Source of the DNA: Pseudomonadota bacterium
GTDB lineage: Bacteria > Pseudomonadota > Gammaproteobacteria > Steroidobacterales > Steroidobacteraceae
NCBI GenBank assembly: GCA_023433465.1
Contig: JAEZCR010000028.1
Coordinates: 1 to 5,621, forward strand
Length of the DNA stretch: 5,621 nucleotides
Direction: 5' to 3'
Made by a program: the position numbers and the translations under genes. Of the stretch, positions 1 through 5,621 are shown in pieces (the first letter of the stretch is position 1; each line of letters opens with the position of its first letter). The notes under the pieces are model-generated. The model was not told where the DNA came from, did not search any database, and saw only the letters and a list, made by a program, of their open reading frames with translations.

Positions 1-71
1 ATAGTGGGGATTCGCTCCGCTATCTATCCTAACCAATCCCCACTATTTACACCGGCACCTAATCCCCACTA
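1..71. repeat. Cluster of three 11-12 bp repeats (TAGTGGGGATT) at the 3' end of gabT
   Basis: The word ATAGTGGGGATT lies on the plus strand at 1-12, and its exact reverse complement is at 35-46, giving a perfect 12-bp inverted repeat with a 22-nt spacer. A third copy, with an 11-bp core, lies at 61-71 in the same orientation as the second and 26 bp from it. On the minus strand, gabT transcription would meet two direct copies and then the inverted one. The gabT stop codon TAG (71-69) is the first three bases of the third copy. The cluster touches the window edge, so its true extent is unknown. Transcribed from gabT, the 35-46 or the 61-71 copy could pair with 1-12, so a terminator is possible; whether a T-tract follows lies outside the window. 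Other readings are a REP-type intergenic repeat or the end of a mobile element. The repeats are certain; their role is not. Confidence 0.7.
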
Positions 72-1364
72 CGCGACGGCGGTCGTCGCGGTTGTTTCGG
101 CGAGCGACTGTTCGAGCAGCTGCAATCCTTCCTCGAGCTGCTCCTCGGGAATCGTGAGCGGCGCGAGGATGCGGATCACGTTCGAATAGAGGCCGCACGA
201 CAGCAGGATCAATCCGCGCCGTCCCGCGGCCTGCACGACGGCTTTGGTCAGCTCCGCGTCGGGCATGTCCGCGCGGCGGTTCTTCACGAGCTCGATCGCG
301 ACCATCATGCCGAGCGCGCGCACTTCGCCGATGCACGCGAACCTCGCCTGCAGCTGTTTCAACCGCGTCGCGAGCTTCGCGCCCAACTGCTCGGAGCGCT
401 CGTTGAGTTTTTCCTTCTTCAGCACCTCGAGCACCGCGAGTCCGGCGGCGCACGCGAGCGGCGACCCGGCGAACGTGCCGCCAAGCCCGCCCACCACCGG
501 CGCATCCATGATCTCGGCCTTGCCGATCACCGCCGACAGCGGCACGCCGCCCGCGATGCTCTTCGCGACGGTCATGAGGTCCGGCTCGATGCCGGAGTGC
601 TCGATCGCGAACGTCTTGCCCGTACGCGCGAAACCCGTCTGGATCTCGTCCGCGATGAGCAGGATGCCGTGTTTGTCGCACAACGCGCGCAACGCGCGCA
701 GGAATTCCGGCGGCGCGATGTAGAAGCCGCCTTCGCCCTGCACCGGCTCGATGATGATCGCCGCGACGCGCGCCGGATCCACGTCCGCCTTGAAGAGCTG
801 CTCGATCGCCGCGAGCGAATCCTCGTTGCTCACGCCATGGAACGGCATGGGGTAGGGCACGTGGAACACCTCGGGCAGCATCGGCCCGAAGCCCGCCTTG
901 TAAGGCTGCACCTTGCCGGTCAGTGCGATGCAGCCGAGCGTGCGGCCGTGAAATCCACCCGTGAACGCGATCACCGCGGAGCGTTTCGTCGCGTAACGCG
1001 CGATCTTGATCGCGTTCTCGACGGCTTCCGCGCCGGTCGTGAGGAAAATGGTCTTCTTCGGCGTCGGCCCCGGCGCGAGCTTGTTGAGCTCTTCGGCCAG
1101 CGCGATGTAACTCTCGTACGGCGTCACCTGGAAGCAGCCGTGCGTGATCTTCTCGAGCTGCGCCGCCATCGCGGCCTTCACGTCCGGATGCAGGTGCCCC
1201 GTGTTCACGACCGCGATGCCGCTCGCGAAGTCGACGTAACGGCGTCCTTCGACGTCCCAGAGTTCGGCGTTCTGCGCGCGCTCGGCGTACACGGCGAGCG
1301 AGTTGCCCACGCCGCGCGGCACGGCGGCCACGCGACGCTTGTGAAGATCAGCGTTCTTGGACAT
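69..1364 (-). CDS. gabT: 4-aminobutyrate aminotransferase (GABA transaminase, class III PLP-dependent)
   Basis: This 431-aa enzyme transfers the amino group of GABA to 2-oxoglutarate, giving succinate semialdehyde and glutamate in the cytoplasm. The fold-type I class III signature is complete: G111-A112 for the PLP phosphate, a D239-E-I-Q242 segment holding the aspartate that contacts the pyridine nitrogen, Schiff-base lysine K268 in TVAKSIAGG, and T297 in GGTFAG. I50, R141, E211 and R398, as I recall the substrate-pocket residues of E. coli GabT, fall at the same residue numbers here, which favours GabT over acetylornithine or other class III aminotransferases. PuuE-type putrescine-pathway transaminases are close relatives and cannot be excluded. 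Length matches the family (about 425-430 aa). The ATG at 1364 is chosen because AGGA (1374-1377) lies 9 nt upstream; the frame stays open to a GTG at 1406, but the 14 added residues look unlike the family. It follows iorB by 97 bp on the same strand and may be cotranscribed. No gabD-like semialdehyde dehydrogenase is adjacent except the divergent aldehyde dehydrogenase. Confidence 0.93.
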   Translation of the reverse strand: MSKNADLHKRRVAAVPRGVGNSLAVYAERAQNAELWDVEGRRYVDFASGIAVVNTGHLHPDVKAAMAAQLEKITHGCFQVTPYESYIALAEELNKLAPGPTPKKTIFLTTGAEAVENAIKIARYATKRSAVIAFTGGFHGRTLGCIALTGKVQPYKAGFGPMLPEVFHVPYPMPFHGVSNEDSLAAIEQLFKADVDPARVAAIIIEPVQGEGGFYIAPPEFLRALRALCDKHGILLIADEIQTGFARTGKTFAIEHSGIEPDLMTVAKSIAGGVPLSAVIGKAEIMDAPVVGGLGGTFAGSPLACAAGLAVLEVLKKEKLNERSEQLGAKLATRLKQLQARFACIGEVRALGMMVAIELVKNRRADMPDAELTKAVVQAAGRRGLILLSCGLYSNVIRILAPLTIPEEQLEEGLQLLEQSLAETTATTAVA

Positions 1365-1373
1365 GTGAGTGAA

Positions 1374-1377
1374 TCCT
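1374..1377 (-). promoter_or_regulatory. Ribosome binding site of gabT (AGGA)
   Basis: AGGA on the minus strand sits 9 nt before the ATG at 1364. It supports that ATG over the in-frame GTG at 1406, which would add 14 residues unlike the GabT family N-terminus. Confidence 0.6.
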
Positions 1378-1381
1378 GTCA

Positions 1382-1393
1382 GGCGCATGCGCC
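1382..1393. promoter_or_regulatory. Perfect 12-bp palindrome just upstream of the gabT ribosome binding site
   Basis: GGCGCATGCGCC is a perfect palindrome with no spacer, 18 bp before the gabT start and 5 bp before its AGGA site. A regulator bound here could block transcription into gabT or lie close to its start of transcription. In RNA it has no room for a loop except by leaving the central bases unpaired. In GC-rich DNA a 12-bp palindrome can arise by chance, so an operator role is only a possibility. I found no convincing -35/-10 pair in the 97-bp gap. Confidence 0.35.
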
Positions 1394-1433
1394 ACGAGGA
1401 AGACACCGCATTGGCGGCGTCATCCGATAACTA

Positions 1434-1450
1434 CCCGATCGCCGACCGGG
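1434..1450 (-). terminator. Weak hairpin just after iorB, possible attenuator or terminator
   Basis: Read on the minus strand, CCCGGTCGGCGATCGGG can fold into a 7-bp stem (one G-U pair) with a 3-nt loop. It begins 11 nt past the iorB stop codon. No T-run follows it (the next bases are TAGTTATC), so it does not meet the usual form of an intrinsic terminator. It may protect the 3' end of the iorAB message or mean nothing; read-through into gabT remains likely. Confidence 0.2.
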
Positions 1451-1461
1451 ATCACCTGGCC

Positions 1462-3582
1462 CTAGGCCAATCGGTGTCTCGACAACGGCAGGGATCTGAG
1501 TCTACGCCCCGTCGCGGCGTAAATCGCATTACAGACGGCCGGGGCCACCAGTGCAGTTGCCGGTTCTCCGACACCGCCCGGCGCCTCGCCGCTGTCCACG
1601 ACATAAGTATCGATGCGCGCGGCATCCTGCATGCGCAGCACCGGGTAGTCGTGGAAGTTCGTCTGCTGGACGCGTCCGTTCTGGATGTTGATTTCACCGG
1701 TGTAGAGCGCGGCGAGGCCGAAGTTGATGGAGCTCTCCACCTGCGCGACGACGGTGTCCGGATTCACCTGCTGGCCGCAGTCGAGCGCGCAGTAGATGCG
1801 CCGCACCTTGACCTTTCCGCCCTCGAGGAAGATCTGCGCGACCATCGCCATGTAGGTTCCGTAACCCTCCATGAGCGCGATGCCGTTCCAGCAGCCCTTC
1901 GGCGGGTAGTCGAAGCGCGATTCCTTCGTCACGAGATCGAGCACGCGCAGGTAGCGCGGCTGCTTCTCGAGCAGTCCCTTGCGGAACTCGACCACGTTCT
2001 TGCGCTGCGCCACCGCCAGCTCGTCCATGAAACTTTCGGCCACGAAACAGTTGAGCGCGTGGCTGACCGAGCGCCAGTAGCCGACGTCGATGCCGATCTC
2101 CTGCCGCTGGTGGTCGACGCGCACGTTGGGCACGTCGTAAGGGTAGTTAGCCGCCGCTTCCACGGCGAACGGATCGACCGCTTTCTCGGTGGCGCCGGGA
2201 AACATGCGCTCCGTGATCGAAGGCCCCGTCAGGTGCAGATGCCAGGCGACCAGTTTGCCTTTCGAGTCGAACGCGCCGGTCACCTGGTTGAACGCCGGCG
2301 GACGGTACGCGTCGTGCGTCATGTCATCCTCGCGCGTCCAGATGAGCTTCACCGGCTTGCCGACGGCCTTCGAGACCTCGACCGCGGGCGCGATGAAGTC
2401 GACCTCGAGCCGGCGCCCGAAGCCACCGCCGAGAAAGGTGGTGTGAATGCGCACCTTGGACGCGTCGAGCCCGGCGGCTTTCGCGGCCGCGGCCTGCGCC
2501 ATCTGCTGGACCTGCGTGGGCACGTAGACGTCGAGGCCGTCGGCCTTGTAGTCGGCCGTGCAGTTCTGCGGCTCGAGCGTCGCGTGGGCGAGCAGGGGGA
2601 GCTCGTAATCCGCCCGGATGACCCTCGGCGCGGACTTGATCGCCGCGAATACGTCGCCGTCCTCGCGCGCCACGCGGCCAGGCTGCTGCGCGCCGCGGCG
2701 CAGGGTCTGCATGATCTTCGCGTTGTTGAGCGTCGCGTTCGGGCCGGCCTCCCACTGGATCTTCAGCGCATCGCGCGCCTTGCGCGCCTGCCACCACGAG
2801 TCCGCGGCCACGGCGACGCCGCGCGAGGTCAGCACCACCGCGCGCACGCCCGGCATGCCCTTCGCAACCTCGTCGTTGAACGTCTTCACGGAGCCGCCCA
2901 GCGTCGGCGATTGCGCGAGCGCCGCGAACAACATGCCCGGTAGTTTGACATCGATGCCGTACACCGCCGAACCATCGACCTTCGCCGGCGTGTCCTTGCG
3001 GCGCTGCGACTGGCCGATGATCTTGAACTCGGACGCGGGCTTGAGCGGCACGTCCTCCGGAACGGGTAGTTTGGACGCTGCCTCGGCCACCGCGCCGAAA
3101 CTCGCGCGCTTGCCATGCGGCGAGAAGATCACGCCATCCTCGACACGGCAGGTGCGCGGATCGACGCCCCAGTCCGCCGCCGCGGCGCTCATCAGCAGGT
3201 GGCGCGCGGTCGCGCCCGCCTTGCGCAGCTTGTCCCACGCGTCGCGCACGCTGGTGCTGCCGCCGGTGATCTGGCCGCCGATCATGTTGTTGATGTACGC
3301 GTCGCCAGGAGGTGCGAACTCGACCTTGATACGCTCGAGCTTCACGCCGAGCTCCTCGGCGATGAGCATGGGCAACGAGGTGTAGACGCCCTGACCCATC
3401 TCCGACCGGTCGCACAGGAAGGTGATGCTGTCGTCGGTGCCGATGCGCAGCCAGGCGCCGCTTTCGATGATCTTCTTCTCGCCGACGGACTTGGGCGCCT
3501 GCTTGCAGGCGGGAAGGGAAATGGCGATGACGAGCCCGCCGATGAAGGTGCGGCGGGATACCACTAACGGGTTCGCGGACAT
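1462..3582 (-). CDS. iorB: Molybdopterin-binding large subunit, isoquinoline 1-oxidoreductase beta-type (xanthine dehydrogenase family), Tat-exported
   Basis: This 706-aa protein is the catalytic subunit of a molybdenum hydroxylase. The family hydroxylates aldehydes or N-heterocycles with oxygen from water, using a molybdopterin cytosine dinucleotide cofactor. Subfamily marks in order: DRSEMGQGVYTSLPML (58-73), GGSTSVRDAW (107-116), LEPQNCTA (336-343), GGGFGRRLEVDF (385-396, cofactor-binding), GYWRSV (501-506), NFHDYPVLRM (642-651) and GEAPGGVGE (665-673). E673 matches the catalytic glutamate of xanthine dehydrogenases. The N-terminus has a twin-arginine signal (SRRTFIGG, R10-R11), a hydrophobic stretch, and a lipobox LPAC with C26, so it is probably a Tat-exported periplasmic lipoprotein. 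It is slightly short for the subfamily (about 730-780 aa as I know it) but has both ends and every motif. The ATG at 3582 follows a GGAGG (3590-3594) by 7 nt. It lies 54 bp after the [2Fe-2S] subunit gene. The iorB name marks the subfamily; the substrate may be an aldehyde rather than isoquinoline. Confidence 0.88.
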   Translation of the reverse strand: MSANPLVVSRRTFIGGLVIAISLPACKQAPKSVGEKKIIESGAWLRIGTDDSITFLCDRSEMGQGVYTSLPMLIAEELGVKLERIKVEFAPPGDAYINNMIGGQITGGSTSVRDAWDKLRKAGATARHLLMSAAAADWGVDPRTCRVEDGVIFSPHGKRASFGAVAEAASKLPVPEDVPLKPASEFKIIGQSQRRKDTPAKVDGSAVYGIDVKLPGMLFAALAQSPTLGGSVKTFNDEVAKGMPGVRAVVLTSRGVAVAADSWWQARKARDALKIQWEAGPNATLNNAKIMQTLRRGAQQPGRVAREDGDVFAAIKSAPRVIRADYELPLLAHATLEPQNCTADYKADGLDVYVPTQVQQMAQAAAAKAAGLDASKVRIHTTFLGGGFGRRLEVDFIAPAVEVSKAVGKPVKLIWTREDDMTHDAYRPPAFNQVTGAFDSKGKLVAWHLHLTGPSITERMFPGATEKAVDPFAVEAAANYPYDVPNVRVDHQRQEIGIDVGYWRSVSHALNCFVAESFMDELAVAQRKNVVEFRKGLLEKQPRYLRVLDLVTKESRFDYPPKGCWNGIALMEGYGTYMAMVAQIFLEGGKVKVRRIYCALDCGQQVNPDTVVAQVESSINFGLAALYTGEINIQNGRVQQTNFHDYPVLRMQDAARIDTYVVDSGEAPGGVGEPATALVAPAVCNAIYAATGRRLRSLPLSRHRLA

Positions 3583-3589
3583 GTTGTTT

Positions 3590-3594
3590 CCTCC
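3590..3594 (-). promoter_or_regulatory. Strong ribosome binding site of iorB (GGAGG)
   Basis: The minus strand reads GGGGGAGGAAACAACATG, with GGAGG 7 nt before the start codon at 3582. This fixes the start so that the whole twin-arginine signal peptide is translated. It is the best consensus site of the four genes and fits a large subunit translated from its own site within an operon. Confidence 0.75.
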
Positions 3595-3636
3595 CCCGGA
3601 AACGTTTTCGTCGTTATCTGCTCGGGATCGTGATCC

Positions 3637-4095
3637 TCATCCGGCCTTGATCTCCGCGGCGCGACGGATCGCGGCGCGGATGCGCTGATAGGTGCCGCAT
3701 CGGCAGATGTTGCCGGACATCGCGGCGTCGATGGCGGCGTCGTTCGGGCGCGGATTGCTCGCAAGCAGCGCCGCGGCGGACATGATCTGCCCCGACTGGC
3801 AATAGCCGCATTGCGGGACGTCGTGTTCGATCCAGGCCTGCTGGACCGGATGGCTGCGATCCTTGGAGAGGCCCTCGATGGTGGTCACGGGTTGATCCCC
3901 GACCGCCGAAATCGGCGTCTGGCAGGACCGCACGGGGTTGCCGTTCAGGTGGACCGTGCAGGCGCCGCACAGGGCCATGCCACATCCGAACTTCGTGCCG
4001 GTGAGGCCGAGCGTGTCGCGCAGCACCCAGAGCAGGGGCGTTTCGGGATCGACGTCGACTTCGACCGCTTTGCCATTGACGTTCAGCTTGGTCAC
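3637..4095 (-). CDS. iorA: (2Fe-2S)-binding small subunit, isoquinoline 1-oxidoreductase alpha-type
   Basis: This 152-aa electron-transfer subunit pairs with the molybdopterin subunit encoded next. The N-terminal half is a plant-type ferredoxin domain with cluster ligands C38, C43, C46 and C58 (FGCGMALCGACTVH, then RSC). The C-terminal half is the helical [2Fe-2S]-binding domain with C96, C99 (QCGYCQSGQ) and C131, C133 (GNICRCGTYQRIR). The two clusters carry electrons from the molybdenum centre to an outside acceptor. Length matches the IorA type, as I know it. The GTG at 4095 (VTKLNVNGKAVEV) is chosen because GAGGGGAG lies just upstream and the family begins at this point. The open frame runs on to an ATG at 4209, but those 38 extra residues have no family character and cross the promoter region. 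There is no signal peptide, so export would depend on the Tat signal of its partner. No FAD-binding medium subunit is encoded nearby, as expected for this two-subunit type. Confidence 0.9.
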   Translation of the reverse strand: MTKLNVNGKAVEVDVDPETPLLWVLRDTLGLTGTKFGCGMALCGACTVHLNGNPVRSCQTPISAVGDQPVTTIEGLSKDRSHPVQQAWIEHDVPQCGYCQSGQIMSAAALLASNPRPNDAAIDAAMSGNICRCGTYQRIRAAIRRAAEIKAG

Positions 4096-4100
4096 GAGCG

Positions 4101-4108
4101 CTCCCCTC
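4101..4108 (-). promoter_or_regulatory. Ribosome binding site that sets the GTG start of iorA
   Basis: The minus strand reads GAGGGGAG, ending 5 nt before the GTG at 4095. It is the main evidence that translation starts at GTG rather than at the ATG at 4209. Confidence 0.65.
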
Positions 4109-4129
4109 TCATATGCCTGGCTGGCGTCA

Positions 4130-4158
4130 ACTATAAGCCTGCCCGCGACGTAGGGTAA
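4130..4158 (-). promoter_or_regulatory. Candidate promoter for iorA-iorB(-gabT)
   Basis: On the minus strand TATAGT (4135-4130) matches the -10 consensus at five of six positions. It is preceded, after a 17-nt spacer, by a poor -35 (TTACCC, 4158-4153). Transcription would start near 4123, about 28 nt before the GTG of iorA. The same patch gives TATAAG on the plus strand (4132-4137), a possible -10 for the divergent aldehyde dehydrogenase, but with no -35 that I can see. It is the most AT-rich spot in the divergent gap. An activator-dependent promoter would fit the weak -35. Confidence 0.3.
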
Positions 4159-4181
4159 TAGCCCCACCTCGCACAGATGTT

Positions 4182-4203
4182 CCCTGAGGGTCGGGTACGA
4201 CCC
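4182..4203. promoter_or_regulatory. Overlapping palindromes in the divergent intergenic region, possible operator
   Basis: GGGTCG-GGTA-CGACCC (4188-4203) is a perfect inverted repeat with 6-bp arms and a 4-bp spacer. It shares its first GGG with a smaller palindrome CCCTGAGGG (4182-4190). The pair lies 50-70 bp before the aldehyde dehydrogenase start and about 90 bp before the iorA start. It could bind a regulator of both transcription units, or form alternative hairpins in the dehydrogenase leader. No regulator gene is in the window, so the function is unproven. Confidence 0.35.
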
Positions 4204-4243
4204 GGCCACGATGTCTTAGTGTTCCCATGAGCGTCGCAGAACT

Positions 4244-4248
4244 GGAGG
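4244..4248 (+). promoter_or_regulatory. Ribosome binding site that sets the aldehyde dehydrogenase start (GGAGG)
   Basis: GGAGG ends 5 nt before the ATG at 4254. The earlier in-frame ATG at 4227 has no purine-rich site before it (TCTTAGTGTTCCC), and its reading would run through this GGAGG, so 4254 is the better start. Confidence 0.7.
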
Positions 4249-4253
4249 CCGCC

Positions 4254-5612
4254 ATGTCCACTCCCGCCAAACAAATGTCCCGGGGCGTTTTCGCGGAGAT
4301 CGAGCGCGTATTCGCGCTCCAGCGCGCCCACCAGTGGGAAGTGAAGGCCAGCAGCGCCGAACAACGCCGGGAAAAACTGCGCAAGCTCAAGGCCGCGGTG
4401 GAAGCGCACGCCGACGAGATCGTGGCGGCGGTGAAACAGGACACCCGCAAGCCCGAAGCCGAGATCCGGGTCACCGAGGTCCTCGGCGTCATGGGCAACA
4501 TCCAGACGAACATCGACCACCTCGAGGAGTGGATGAAATCCGTCGAGGTGGTGCCCTCCCAGAACAAGAACGACAAGGCGCGGATCGTCTACGAGGCGCG
4601 CGGCGTGTGCCTGATCCTCGGACCGTGGAATTTCCCGCTCGGGCTCACGATGGGACCGCTGGCCGCGGCTATTGCCGCCGGCAACTGCTGCATCGTGAAA
4701 CTCACCGACCTGTGTCCCGCGACCGCGCGCGTCGCCGCGAAGATCGTGAGACAGGCGTTCGACGAAAAGGACGTTGCGCTCTTCGAGGGCGGCGTGGATG
4801 TCGCGACCGCGATGCTCGAGCAGCCGTTCGACCACATTTTCTTCACCGGCAGCACGCGTGTCGGCAGACTCGTCATGGCGGCGGCGGCGAAACATCTCGC
4901 GACGGTCACGCTCGAGCTTGGCGGCAAGTCCCCCGTCATCGTGGATGAAGGCGCGGACGTGAAGAAGGTGGCCGCGGATCTCGCCGCTGCCAAGCAGTTC
5001 AACGGCGGTCAGGCCTGCATCAGTCCCGATTACGTGTTCGTGAAGGAATCGCAGAGGGGCACGCTGATCGAGGAATTCCAGGCGCGCGTCAAACAGAACC
5101 TGTACCGCGACGACGGCGGCATCAAGAAGGAAGCCATCGCGCAGATCGTCAACGACCAGAATTTCGCGCGCATCAAGAAACTCTTCGACGACGCGATCGC
5201 CAAGGGCGCCAAGGTCGCGGTGGGCGGCACGCTCGAGCAGGGCGATCGCACGATCCATCCGACGCTGCTCACCAACGTCACGCCGGACATGCAGATCCTG
5301 CAGGAGGAAATCTTCGCGCCGATCGTGCCGGTGGTGACGTACCAGCACCTCGACGAGGTCATTCAGCACATTACGCGCGGGGGCAAGCCGCTCGCGCTCT
5401 ACATCTACAGCAACGATCAGAATACGATCGACAAGGTCTTGAGCCGGACTTCATCGGGCGGCGTGACGATCAACGGGTTCTTCTCTCACTACCTCGAGAA
5501 GCAGTTGCCATTCGGTGGCGTGAACCAGAGCGGCATGGGCAGTTACCACGGCGTCTACGGATTCAAGGCCTTTTCGCACGAGCGCGCGGTCTACCAGCAG
5601 GTACCTCAATAG
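4254..5612 (+). CDS. Aldehyde dehydrogenase family protein, class 3/coniferyl-aldehyde type, NAD(P)-dependent
   Basis: This 452-aa soluble enzyme oxidises an aldehyde to its carboxylic acid with NAD+ or NADP+. ALDH motifs in order: GPWNFPLGL (123-131) with N126, which steadies the thiohemiacetal oxyanion; AAGNCCIVK (141-149) with cofactor lysine K149; FFTGSTRVG (196-204), the Rossmann glycine turn; TLELGGKSP (219-227) with general base E221; GGQACISPDYV (251-261) with catalytic C255; EEIFAPIVPV (351-360); and LPFGGVNQSGMG (418-429). The short length (most ALDHs are about 480-500 aa), the SPDYV after the catalytic cysteine, and YHGVYGFKAFSHERAV near the C-terminus place it with class 3 ALDHs, such as coniferyl aldehyde dehydrogenases. 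It is not a GabD-type succinate semialdehyde dehydrogenase. No hydrophobic C-terminal anchor is seen. The usual KPSE cofactor motif reads KLTD (149-152), a visible departure. The start at 4254 follows a GGAGG; an ATG at 4227 would add nine residues. The gene is divergent from the iorAB cluster. The substrate cannot be named. Confidence 0.92.
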   Translation: MSTPAKQMSRGVFAEIERVFALQRAHQWEVKASSAEQRREKLRKLKAAVEAHADEIVAAVKQDTRKPEAEIRVTEVLGVMGNIQTNIDHLEEWMKSVEVVPSQNKNDKARIVYEARGVCLILGPWNFPLGLTMGPLAAAIAAGNCCIVKLTDLCPATARVAAKIVRQAFDEKDVALFEGGVDVATAMLEQPFDHIFFTGSTRVGRLVMAAAAKHLATVTLELGGKSPVIVDEGADVKKVAADLAAAKQFNGGQACISPDYVFVKESQRGTLIEEFQARVKQNLYRDDGGIKKEAIAQIVNDQNFARIKKLFDDAIAKGAKVAVGGTLEQGDRTIHPTLLTNVTPDMQILQEEIFAPIVPVVTYQHLDEVIQHITRGGKPLALYIYSNDQNTIDKVLSRTSSGGVTINGFFSHYLEKQLPFGGVNQSGMGSYHGVYGFKAFSHERAVYQQVPQ

Positions 5613-5621
5613 CCACGTAAC

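Noticed and set aside
1..71. CRISPR array
   Set aside because: The repeat unit is only 11-12 bp, one of the three copies is inverted, and the spacers differ in length (22 and 14 bp between units); no cas gene is present.
597..1430. Plus-strand open frame (277 codons) opposite gabT
   Set aside because: It is a shadow of gabT, with arginine-rich antisense composition and no ribosome binding site.
2106..2113. GCTGGTGG, identical to the E. coli Chi recombination site
   Set aside because: It is a single 8-mer inside the iorB coding sequence. Chi sequences differ between lineages and nothing here suggests an enteric host.
1369..2943. Long plus-strand open frame (524 codons) opposite iorB
   Set aside because: It is antisense to a protein with clear family motifs throughout. 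Its translation is dominated by R, H, D, V, L and A, as expected for the reverse of GC-rich codons, and shows no domain or start site.
2324..3415. Minus-strand open frame (363 codons) in another frame of iorB
   Set aside because: It overlaps iorB on the same strand in a shifted frame, is extremely rich in R, G and A, and has no motif. It is a GC-driven frame, not evidence of a frameshift, because iorB itself is continuous.
3625..3636. Small inverted repeat GGATCGTGATCC between iorA and iorB
   Set aside because: As RNA it leaves only a 4-bp stem with a 4-nt loop and no T-run, too weak to be a terminator between two subunits that must be made together.
4096..4209. 38-residue N-terminal extension of the [2Fe-2S] subunit, starting at the ATG at 4209
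   Set aside because: The family begins at the VTKLNVNGK segment, a ribosome binding site precedes the GTG at 4095, and the extension would cover the likely promoter.
4131..5369. Minus-strand open frame (412 codons) opposite the aldehyde dehydrogenase
   Set aside because: It covers a complete ALDH in antisense, has low-complexity R/H/D/L composition and no recognisable motif; the lack of stops follows from high GC.

Overview
This GC-rich window reads as a piece of a proteobacterial chromosome. A gamma- or betaproteobacterium is the likeliest source, but this is inferred only from base composition, codon use and gene types; no taxonomic marker is present. It holds four complete, intact protein genes and almost no unexplained space.

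Layout. Positions 1-71 carry three copies of an 11-bp word (two direct, one inverted) that overlap the stop codon of the first gene. Three genes lie on the minus strand and read from right to left: a small [2Fe-2S] subunit (3637-4095), a large molybdopterin-binding subunit with a Tat signal and lipobox (1462-3582), and a PLP-dependent 4-aminobutyrate aminotransferase, GabT (69-1364). A 158-bp divergent intergenic region (4096-4253) separates this cluster from a plus-strand NAD(P)-dependent aldehyde dehydrogenase of the class 3/coniferyl-aldehyde type (4254-5612).

How the genes may work together. The two oxidoreductase subunits form a molybdenum hydroxylase of the isoquinoline 1-oxidoreductase (IorAB) type, which oxidises aldehydes or N-heterocycles with water as the oxygen source. 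The large subunit carries its own Tat export signal and the small one does not, so the complex is probably folded in the cytoplasm and exported as a pair. GabT makes succinate semialdehyde from GABA, and the divergent dehydrogenase oxidises an aldehyde to an acid in the cytoplasm. The shared theme is aldehyde/amine catabolism. No substrate can be read from the sequence, and a single pathway is only an inference.

I see no RNA gene, CRISPR array, complete insertion sequence or clearly novel system. The points most worth a second look are the repeat cluster at the left edge, the Tat-lipoprotein form of the molybdenum enzyme, small palindromes in the two regulatory gaps, and an altered cofactor-binding motif in the aldehyde dehydrogenase.
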